From contig CAJKQK010000049.1 in NCBI GenBank assembly GCA_905202055.1, positions 1 to 14,674 on the forward strand: DNA of 14,674 bases, read 5' to 3'. This DNA comes from an uncultured Oxalobacter sp. GTDB lineage: Bacteria > Pseudomonadota > Gammaproteobacteria > Burkholderiales > Burkholderiaceae_D. Below, one piece after another: positions 6,953-13,111 of the stretch. Both the position numbers and the translations under genes were made by a program. The first letter of the stretch is position 1. Every line of letters starts with the position of its first letter. The notes under the pieces are model-generated. The model was not told the DNA's origin. It searched no databases and saw only the letters and a list, made by a program, of their open reading frames with translations.

Positions 6953-8203
6953 ATGCAGCCTTTTCCTTTAAACGATCCTGAAAAAATCGACCCGCTCCGG
7001 GACGATATGTTCGGTCACGGCGGTGGTTATGACCGGGAAAAACCGCCTGATCTCGACAAGATGTGGAAGGATTTCAACAACCGCATCAACCGTCTTTTCC
7101 GATGGAAGAAAAAAAAGGGCAATGATCCCGGGAAGCCGGATGATGAGGACGATGATCCGTACAACGACAAGGTAAACGGGACCAAGGGGCTGAAAATGGC
7201 TCTTTGCATCCTGTTCGGTATTGCCGCTGCCTTCTGGCTGGCTACCGGCTTTTTTGTCGTTCAGGAAGGACAGACCGGGATCGTCATGACATTCGGTCGT
7301 TTCAGCCATTTTGCCGCTCCGGGTTTCAACTGGAGAAAGCCCTGGCCTGTCCAGAGCCATGAAGTCGTCAATGTCTCGCAGGTACGTACCGTTGAAGTCG
7401 GTTATCGCACGACCCTGAAAAACAAGCGGCTTGAAGAAGCGCTGATGCTGACCAACGATGAAAACATCGTCGATATCCAGTTTGCCGTCCAGTACAAGCT
7501 GAAAGACGCTTCGGACTGGGTCTTCAATAACCGTGATCAGGAAGATATGGTTCGCCAGGTGGCGGAAACCGCCATCCGTGAAGTGGTCGGCGGCAAGAAA
7601 ATGGATTTTGTCCTGTATGAAGGGCGCGACCAGATTGCATCCGAAGCCCAGAAACTGATGCAGCAAATCTTCGATCAGTATCATGCCGGTGTTCTCGTGA
7701 CCAGCGTCACCATGCAGGGCGTACAGCCTCCGGAAGAGGTTCAGGCAGCCTTTGACGATGCCGTCAAGGCAGGGCAGGATCGCGAGCGTCTCAAAAATGA
7801 AGGGCAGGCTTATGCCAACGAAGTCGTTCCACGTGCGAAAGGTGCCGCTGCCCGTTTGAAGGAAGAAGCGGAAGGTTACAGGCAGCGTGTTATCGCCAAC
7901 GCCGAAGGGGATACTTCCCGTTTCAAACAGATCGTCAGTGAATACCAGAAAGCGCCGGCCGTAACAAGAGACAGGATGTATCTCGAGACGATGCAGGAGA
8001 TTTTCTCCAATACCACCAAACTGATGGTCGATTCCAAGAAAGGCAACCAGCTTCTTTATTTGCCACTGGATAAACTCATTTCGCAAACAGGTGGTGAATC
8101 ATCAGGTAACAGTGCCCCGAAAGCGGCGTCGGAAATGTCCGGTTCGGAGAGCAATCATGAAAGTTCACGCGTTCGTGAAGACCGGTCGAGAGGAGGACGA
8201 TAA
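6953..8203 (+). CDS. hflK: HflK, SPFH-family regulator of FtsH protease
   Basis: With HflC it forms a large periplasmic-side cage around the membrane protease FtsH and limits its access to substrates. The 416-residue product has a hydrophilic cytoplasmic N-terminus (1-81), one membrane segment (about 82-103), an SPFH/band-7 domain starting at VVQEGQTGIV and a long helical region rich in Ala and Glu (about 265-340). PPDLDKMW (31-38) is the conserved N-terminal motif; a Lys-rich patch (WKKKK, 51-55) and an Asp-rich patch (about 63-69) follow it instead of the glycine-rich stretch of E. coli HflK. The C-terminal tail is Ser- and Arg-rich. The start is 27 bases after hflX, and the stop overlaps the hflC start by one base (TAATG), suggesting translational coupling and matched subunit amounts. 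Confidence 0.96.
   Translation: MQPFPLNDPEKIDPLRDDMFGHGGGYDREKPPDLDKMWKDFNNRINRLFRWKKKKGNDPGKPDDEDDDPYNDKVNGTKGLKMALCILFGIAAAFWLATGFFVVQEGQTGIVMTFGRFSHFAAPGFNWRKPWPVQSHEVVNVSQVRTVEVGYRTTLKNKRLEEALMLTNDENIVDIQFAVQYKLKDASDWVFNNRDQEDMVRQVAETAIREVVGGKKMDFVLYEGRDQIASEAQKLMQQIFDQYHAGVLVTSVTMQGVQPPEEVQAAFDDAVKAGQDRERLKNEGQAYANEVVPRAKGAAARLKEEAEGYRQRVIANAEGDTSRFKQIVSEYQKAPAVTRDRMYLETMQEIFSNTTKLMVDSKKGNQLLYLPLDKLISQTGGESSGNSAPKAASEMSGSESNHESSRVREDRSRGGR
8191..8196 (+). promoter_or_regulatory. Strong ribosome binding site of hflC
   Basis: AGGAGG, the full consensus core, lies inside the last codons of hflK, six bases before ATG 8203. It is the strongest such site in the window and pairs with the one-base stop/start overlap. 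Confidence 0.85.
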
Positions 8204-9075
8204 TGCGATACGTGATTGGCCTTCTTGTTGTTCTGTTTGGAGTGCTGATGGTCAGTACCGGCATGTTCGTAGTCGACCAGCGCCAGTCCGCCATCATTTT
8301 CGGTATGGGGGAAATGAAAGACGTGATTGAAGAACCGGGCCTGTATTTCAAGTTGCCCGCTCCCTTGCAGAATGTCCTGTTTCTGGACAAGCGTATCCAG
8401 TCGACGGAAACGCATGAGTCCGACAGGATCATCACGGCAGAAAAAATGAATATTCTGGTCGATTCCTTCGTCAAGTGGCGCATTGTCGATCCAAGACTGT
8501 TTTATATCAGTTTCGGTGGCGACGAACAGAGGGCACAGGACAGGATGGAACAGATCATCAAGGCGGCATTGAATGACGAAATCACCAAGAAAACGGTCGC
8601 CCAGGTTATCTCCGGAGACCGTACCGAATTGATGGAAGCCATCAAAAAACGGATTTCTGCCGAAACCGAACATATCGGTGTGCAGATTGTCGATGTCCGT
8701 TTGAAACGTGTCCGGTATGTTGACCAGATCAACAGCTCGGTTTTCGAGCGGATGAAGTCGGAGCGGACACGGGTGGCCAACGAACTCCGGTCAACGGGTG
8801 AGGCGGAATCGGAAAAAATCCGTGCCGATGCCGAAAAGCAACGGACGGTGATACTGGCTGAAGCGTTCAGGGATGCGGAAAAAATCAAGGGCGAAGGCGA
8901 TGCGAAAGCGTCAGGTATCTATGCGCAGGCTTTCAGTAAAAATCCTGAATTTTACCGCTTTTACCGGAGTCTTCAGGCCTATCGCGAAAGCTTCAAGGAC
9001 AAGAAAGATGTTCTTGTCGTCGACCCGTCGTCGGAATTTTTCCGTTACATGAAAAACCCGAAAGGCGCAAAATAA
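8203..9075 (+). CDS. hflC: HflC, SPFH-family partner of HflK
   Basis: Partner of HflK in the FtsH-regulating complex of the inner membrane. The 290-residue product starts with a membrane segment at about residues 4-24 (IGLLVVLFGVLMVSTGMFVV), followed by an SPFH domain with the typical start VVDQRQSAIIFGMGE, a long charged helix (about 175-245) and the conserved C-terminal block NPEFYRFYRSLQAYRESF. The start is fixed by the AGGAGG site and by overlap with the hflK stop. The gene ends the hfq-hflX-hflK-hflC group. In several betaproteobacteria a small DUF2065 gene follows hflC; here only 64 bases separate it from hisZ and none is present. Confidence 0.97.
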   Translation: MRYVIGLLVVLFGVLMVSTGMFVVDQRQSAIIFGMGEMKDVIEEPGLYFKLPAPLQNVLFLDKRIQSTETHESDRIITAEKMNILVDSFVKWRIVDPRLFYISFGGDEQRAQDRMEQIIKAALNDEITKKTVAQVISGDRTELMEAIKKRISAETEHIGVQIVDVRLKRVRYVDQINSSVFERMKSERTRVANELRSTGEAESEKIRADAEKQRTVILAEAFRDAEKIKGEGDAKASGIYAQAFSKNPEFYRFYRSLQAYRESFKDKKDVLVVDPSSEFFRYMKNPKGAK

Positions 9076-9081
9076 TGTTTT

Positions 9082-9111
9082 TTGCCGCTTGACGGCGCAA
9101 CTCTGTATTAT
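9082..9111 (+). promoter_or_regulatory. Candidate promoter for hisZ-purA
   Basis: TTGCCG (9082-9087) and TATTAT (9106-9111) are separated by 18 bases and lie about 28 bases before the hisZ start, a plausible sigma-70 arrangement. A second -35-like TTGACG (9089-9094) lies too close to this -10. The call rests on motif match only. Confidence 0.4.
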
Positions 9112-9139
9112 CATTTAACTTTTTTGCCGAATTAAAATC

Positions 9140-10306
9140 ATGCCTAACTGGCTTTTACCGGAATTTATTGCTGACGTTCTTCCCGCTGAAGCGAGAAAAA
9201 TGGAAGAAATCAGACGTAAAGTCCTCGACGCATTTCGTTCATACGGATATGAACTGGTTGTCCCGCCCATGCTGGAGTATCTGGAATCTCTCCTGACAGG
9301 TGTCGGGCAGGATACGGAAATTTATACCTTCAAGCTGATCGACCAGTTATCCGGCCGCACAATGGGTATCCGTGCCGATATGACGACACAGGTCGCCCGT
9401 ATCGATGCCCATCTTCTGAACCGCAATGCGGTCACCCGCCTGTGTTATGCAGGCAGTATTTTGCATACCCGTCCATCAGGATTGCAGGCTACCCGTGAAC
9501 CTTTGCAGATCGGTGCCGAAATTTTCGGCTATCCGGGCATCGAAGCCGACGCTGAAATTCAGGATCTGGTACTGACCTCCCTGAAAGTCGCCAACATTAC
9601 CGGTGTCTGTCTGGATCTTAGCCACGTCGGTGTCCTGAAGGCCCTGATCGCGACTGATCCACTTGCACAGATATTCGAGGCGCAATTGTTCGACCTGCTG
9701 GAAACCAAGGATATGCCGGGATTGACCGAGCTGACAAAAGGTTTTCATGAAGATACCCGCAACGCCCTGCTGGCATTGCCGGATATGTATGGCGACATCC
9801 ATGTGCTGAAAGAAGCCAGAAAAGCCCTTCCGGAGAACGAGGGAATTGAAAAAGCCCTGAATGAACTGGAATATCTGGCTGGTCAGGCAGACTGCGGTCG
9901 GGTTACAATCGATCTGGCGGACATGCATGGTTACCATTATCACAGTGGTGTCATGTTTGCCGCTTATGTTCAGGGATTGCCGAATGCGCTCGCGCGTGGC
10001 GGCCGTTACGATCATGTTGCCGAAGCCTTCGGGCGTTCCCGTCCGGCAACCGGTTTTTCCATGGATTTGCGTGAACTGGCAAGATTGTTGCCGACGCCAG
10101 AAAAAAGGCGTGCCATTCTCGCTCCCTGGAACAACGATGAAAAGTGCCGTGAGGCAATCAGGGAATTGAGAAAATCGGGTGAACTGGTCGTTTTCGAACT
10201 GCCGGGCGCCAAATCCGAACATGACGAATTCGTTTGCGATCGCGAGCTGGTTTGCGAAGCCGGGAACGGAAACTGGATTGTGAAAACTGACAGTAAAGAT
10301 GAGTAA
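9140..10306 (+). CDS. hisZ: HisZ, ATP phosphoribosyltransferase regulatory subunit
   Basis: A HisRS-like protein without the anticodon-binding domain; it forms an octameric complex with the short form of HisG, activates the first step of histidine synthesis and senses histidine. The 388-residue product begins MPNWLLPEFIADVLP and carries the class II synthetase-like fold with RADMTTQVARI (78-88), a degenerate motif 2 region (LCYAGSILHTRP, 101-112) and ARGGRYD followed by GFSMDL (about 282-305). Its length and end match HisZ rather than HisS, which is encoded separately upstream. A short-form hisG should exist elsewhere in the genome. It sits six bases before purA and is likely co-transcribed with it. 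There is no strong ribosome binding site upstream; the start is chosen from the conserved N-terminus. Confidence 0.94.
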   Translation: MPNWLLPEFIADVLPAEARKMEEIRRKVLDAFRSYGYELVVPPMLEYLESLLTGVGQDTEIYTFKLIDQLSGRTMGIRADMTTQVARIDAHLLNRNAVTRLCYAGSILHTRPSGLQATREPLQIGAEIFGYPGIEADAEIQDLVLTSLKVANITGVCLDLSHVGVLKALIATDPLAQIFEAQLFDLLETKDMPGLTELTKGFHEDTRNALLALPDMYGDIHVLKEARKALPENEGIEKALNELEYLAGQADCGRVTIDLADMHGYHYHSGVMFAAYVQGLPNALARGGRYDHVAEAFGRSRPATGFSMDLRELARLLPTPEKRRAILAPWNNDEKCREAIRELRKSGELVVFELPGAKSEHDEFVCDRELVCEAGNGNWIVKTDSKDE

Positions 10307-10312
10307 ATAGAT

Positions 10313-11614
10313 ATGGCCAGAAACGTAATAGTAGTCGGTACTCAATGGGGTGATGAAGGAAAAGGCAAGGTCGTCGACTGGTTGACCGACCATGCACAAG
10401 GTGTTGTCCGCTTTCAGGGTGGCCATAATGCCGGACATACACTGGTCATCGGTGGACAGAAAACGGCATTGCAGCTGATCCCGTCCGGCATCATGCGTCC
10501 CGGCGTCGCCTGTTACATTGGCAACGGCTGTGTCCTTTCCCTTCCCGACCTGTTAAGAGAAATCGACAAACTGGAAGCCGTCGGCATCGAAGTCACCTCC
10601 CGACTGAAAATTTCCGACGCATGTCCGGTGATTCTTCCTTACCACGTCGCTCTGGATCTGGCCCGTGAACTGAGACGGGGTGATGCCAGGATCGGCACTA
10701 CCGGCAAGGGTATCGGCCCGGCTTACGAAGACAAGGTCGCACGTCGCGCCATCCGTGTTGCCGATCTGCTGAATCCGGAAGTCTTTGCGGAAAAACTGAA
10801 ACAGAATATGGATTATCATAATTTTGTTCTGGAAAATTACCTCAAGGTCGAACCGGTCAGCTACCAGAAAACACTCAACGACACGCTGGCTGTCATCCCG
10901 CGTATCAAACCGTTGATCGCCGATGTATCGACTGCACTGAACCGCGCTTATGAATCCGGTTCAAACCTTCTCTTTGAAGGTGCCCAGGGCAGCCTGCTGG
11001 ACGTCGATCACGGTACCTATCCCTACGTTACTTCCAGCAACTGCGTGGCAGGCAATGCCGCGGCAGGCGCCGGTATCGGGCCCGGTATGCTGAACTACAT
11101 TCTGGGCATTACCAAGGTTTATACGACCCGTGTCGGTTCCGGCCCATTCCCGTCGGAACTGTCGACAGATGAAGGCGTCGGCAAACACCTCTCCGTTGTC
11201 GGTATGGAATTCGGAACGGTGACTGGCCGTCCTCGCCGTTGCGGCTGGTTCGATGCAGCCTTGTTGCGCCGTTCCGCCCAGTTGAATGGATTGAGCGGCT
11301 TGTGCCTGACCAAGCTGGATGTTCTGGACGGTCTGGAAGCGATCAAAATCTGTGTCGGTTACAAGATGGATGGCAAGGAAATCCCGATTTTCCCGTCCAA
11401 CGGTGAAGACGCTTCCCGTTGCGAACCGATCTATGAGGAAATGCCGGGCTGGACAGAAAACACCATCGGTACCAGATCGATGGATGCCCTGCCAGCCAAT
11501 GCACAGGCCTATATCAAACGGATTGAAGAGCTGGTTGGCAAACCGGTCGATATGGTTTCAACGGGTCCCGACCGCGAAGAAACACTGGTTCTGCGCCATC
11601 CGTTCAAAGACTGA
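10313..11614 (+). CDS. purA: PurA, adenylosuccinate synthetase
   Basis: Joins IMP and aspartate, using GTP, to make adenylosuccinate, the first committed step to AMP. The 433-residue product has the N-terminal GDEGKGK loop (13-19) with the catalytic Asp14, GHNAGHT (37-43) with the catalytic His42, the TTRVGSGPFPSEL segment that contacts substrate, TGRPRRCGWFD, and the C-terminal nucleotide-binding STGPDREET. The length matches the family. ATG 10313 is six bases after the hisZ stop and gives the usual start; a ribosome binding site is not obvious. A terminator follows 18 bases after the stop. Identification is firm. Confidence 0.98.
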   Translation: MARNVIVVGTQWGDEGKGKVVDWLTDHAQGVVRFQGGHNAGHTLVIGGQKTALQLIPSGIMRPGVACYIGNGCVLSLPDLLREIDKLEAVGIEVTSRLKISDACPVILPYHVALDLARELRRGDARIGTTGKGIGPAYEDKVARRAIRVADLLNPEVFAEKLKQNMDYHNFVLENYLKVEPVSYQKTLNDTLAVIPRIKPLIADVSTALNRAYESGSNLLFEGAQGSLLDVDHGTYPYVTSSNCVAGNAAAGAGIGPGMLNYILGITKVYTTRVGSGPFPSELSTDEGVGKHLSVVGMEFGTVTGRPRRCGWFDAALLRRSAQLNGLSGLCLTKLDVLDGLEAIKICVGYKMDGKEIPIFPSNGEDASRCEPIYEEMPGWTENTIGTRSMDALPANAQAYIKRIEELVGKPVDMVSTGPDREETLVLRHPFKD

Positions 11615-11632
11615 TTGCCAGCTGCGGACACG

Positions 11633-11670
11633 AAACAAAAAAGTCGGCTTGCAAGTCGGCTTTTTTGTTT
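11633..11670 (+). terminator. Rho-independent terminator of purA, possibly bidirectional
   Basis: Two 10-base direct copies of AAGTCGGCTT (11641-11650 and 11653-11662) fold on each other in the RNA: GTCGGCTT pairs with AAGTCGGC using two G-U wobbles, flanked by AAACAAAAAAG and CTTTTTTGTTT arms that extend the stem, and T6 (11661-11666) supplies the U-tract. It lies 18 bases after purA and 15 bases past the stop of the convergent pbpG-like gene. On the minus strand the two wobbles become C-A mismatches, so termination should be weaker in that direction. Confidence 0.88.
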
Positions 11671-11685
11671 TATTTACAGGATTTT

Positions 11686-12873
11686 TCAGACGTTCGGTTC
11701 GCTTCGTGCCAGCTGCTGATCGATGGAAGGCTGCTGTTGGGTCAGCCAGTTGCGGATTCGCTGGGCGTCTGCAATACGGGAACCTTTGCCTTTCGAGTCG
11801 AGGAACACCATGACAATGGGACGGCCGTCGATAATCGCTTTCATGACCAGACATTGCCCGGCTTCCGAAATGTAGCCGGTTTTCTGTAACTGGATTTGCC
11901 AGTTCGGGTTATGGACAAGCGCATTGGTTGAACCGTACTGGAGCTGGTGCAATCCATCGTCGACCGAATAATGGGTATCGGTTGAATATTTCCGCAGGAT
12001 GGGATACTGGGATGCGGCCATGACCAGTTTGGCCAGATCACGGGCGCTGGCGACGTTTCCGCTGGACAACCCGCTGGAATCGACGTAATAGGAATCCGAC
12101 ATGCCCAGAACCTGGGCCTTGATATTCATCGCGGAGACGAAGCCTTTCAGTCCACCCGGATAATTACGTCCCAATGCGGCCGCAGCGCGATTTTCCGAGC
12201 TCATCAATGCCAGATGAAGCAGATTGCCACGGCTCATGCGGGTTCCGACTTTGAGGCGTGAACCGGTATGCTTGAGCGTATCGACGTCTTCCTGGGTGAT
12301 TTCTAGAATTTCATTCATGTCCTGCATCGATTCCACGACAACGAGTGCCGTCATCAGTTTGGTGACGGATGCCATCGGCAGGGCGATATTCGAATTTTTC
12401 TCGAAAAGGATTTCCAGTTTCGATTCATCCACGATCAGCGCGGCGTTCGATCTCAGGGCGAGCGGGTCAGGCGTGTTTTTCAGGCCGGCCAGATCGCCTG
12501 CCGAAAAACGGGTGATGACAGGAGGAGCAGGTCTGAGCGAAACACGTCTTATAAAAGCTTTTCCATGAGAGCTTCGCCGATCGTGCATAACCAGTTTTTT
12601 TGAAACGATCTTGCCTGAGCGGGCCGTCACGATTTTTTTGTTTTTGCTGTTTCTGGCTTCTTTGACGCTGGCCTTTTGTTTTGTCAGCGCTTTCTGGCCG
12701 GATTTCTGTTTTACGACAGGAGCAGCCTTGCCTTTTGTCCTGGCTGGGGCGACCTTGGTGGCAGCCGTTTTCTTTGGAGCCCTGGTGACCTTTTTGGCAG
12801 CAGCAAACCCGAGTGGTGCAATGCAGACGCAGAAAATAACGAGTGATAGCAGTCCACTTTTGATTTTATGCAT
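11686..12873 (-). CDS. pbpG: PBP7/PbpG-type D-alanyl-D-alanine endopeptidase with lysine-rich linker
   Basis: Peptidase family S11 (low-molecular-mass penicillin-binding protein), expected to cut D-Ala-mDAP cross-links of peptidoglycan in the periplasm. The 395-residue product has a signal peptide (1 to about 26, ending GFAAA), a basic low-complexity linker (27 to about 118) and an S11 catalytic domain (about 137-390). Active-site motifs are all present: SVTK with Ser169 and Lys172, SEN (226-228) and KTG (331-333). The wording around them (SENRAAAAL, KTGYISEAGQCLVM) resembles E. coli PBP7 more than PBP5, and there is no C-terminal amphipathic anchor. ATG 12873 is chosen over an earlier in-frame codon (12909) because of its ribosome binding site and signal peptide. 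It converges on purA and diverges from smc. Confidence 0.92.
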   Translation of the reverse strand: MHKIKSGLLSLVIFCVCIAPLGFAAAKKVTRAPKKTAATKVAPARTKGKAAPVVKQKSGQKALTKQKASVKEARNSKNKKIVTARSGKIVSKKLVMHDRRSSHGKAFIRRVSLRPAPPVITRFSAGDLAGLKNTPDPLALRSNAALIVDESKLEILFEKNSNIALPMASVTKLMTALVVVESMQDMNEILEITQEDVDTLKHTGSRLKVGTRMSRGNLLHLALMSSENRAAAALGRNYPGGLKGFVSAMNIKAQVLGMSDSYYVDSSGLSSGNVASARDLAKLVMAASQYPILRKYSTDTHYSVDDGLHQLQYGSTNALVHNPNWQIQLQKTGYISEAGQCLVMKAIIDGRPIVMVFLDSKGKGSRIADAQRIRNWLTQQQPSIDQQLARSEPNV

Positions 12874-12879
12874 GGCGTA

Positions 12880-12886
12880 CTCCTTT
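12880..12886 (-). promoter_or_regulatory. Ribosome binding site that sets the pbpG start
   Basis: On the minus strand AAAGGAG stands six bases before ATG 12873. Starting at 12909 instead would place this site inside the coding region and move the signal peptide away from the N-terminus. Confidence 0.8.
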
Positions 12887-12900
12887 GAAAATGTGTGACC

Positions 12901-12929
12901 AGTATACAAAAAAAGTGTGTTTTCCTGAA
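12901..12929 (-). promoter_or_regulatory. Candidate pbpG promoter
   Basis: On the minus strand, TATACT (12901-12906) lies 17 bases after TTCAGG (12924-12929). The -10 is good and the -35 matches three of six. Transcription would start near 12894, leaving a leader of about 20 bases that contains the ribosome binding site. Confidence 0.45.
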
Positions 12930-13072
12930 TTAAAAAATTGAAAAAAACTGCGTAAAGGCAAATAGTTAAGATTGATTGTTTAATTTGAATGCGAAGTTTG
13001 GGTTTTTAAGGAAAATATGGGTCAAAAGGCATACTATTTGTTTCGATTCATGTCGGGGTCGTATCGTCCGAA

Positions 13073-13081
13073 TGTTATGAT
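13073..13081 (+). promoter_or_regulatory. Candidate extended -10 promoter of smc
   Basis: TGT followed by TATGAT forms an extended -10 element (TGn-TATGAT), with no good -35. Transcription would begin near 13088, and GGAG (13094-13097) would be the nearest ribosome binding site, although its 14-base distance to the GTG is long. Confidence 0.4.
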
Positions 13082-13111
13082 GTCGTCTTTAACGGAGAAA
13101 GACTTTTATCT

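Larger units (their letters stand above)
12874..13111. other. Divergent pbpG-smc intergenic region
   Basis: This 238-base stretch is clearly AT-richer than its neighbours and holds no credible gene on either strand. It contains the pbpG ribosome binding site and candidate promoter on the left and a possible smc promoter on the right. Between them (about 12930-13050) I see only A- and T-runs and no strong hairpin or repeat. Confidence 0.7.

Noticed and set aside
836..10306. Possible duplication of a histidyl-tRNA synthetase gene (hisS and hisZ in one window).
   Set aside because: hisZ lacks the anticodon-binding domain and has a degenerate motif 2 region, matching the known regulatory paralogue and not a second synthetase.
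11615..11685. Direct repeats beyond purA as part of a CRISPR or mobile-element end.
   Set aside because: There are only two 10-base units separated by two bases, and they form a terminator stem; there are no spacers, target duplications or transposase.
12874..12909. Extended start of the pbpG-like gene at 12909.
   Set aside because: It would put AAAGGAG inside the coding region and push the signal peptide 12 residues from the N-terminus; ATG 12873 is better on both counts.
12930..13050. AT-rich stretch upstream of smc as a possible origin, small RNA or transferred DNA.
   Set aside because: No repeated DnaA-like boxes, hairpin with U-tract, terminal repeats or coding signal could be seen; its composition fits an ordinary divergent promoter region.
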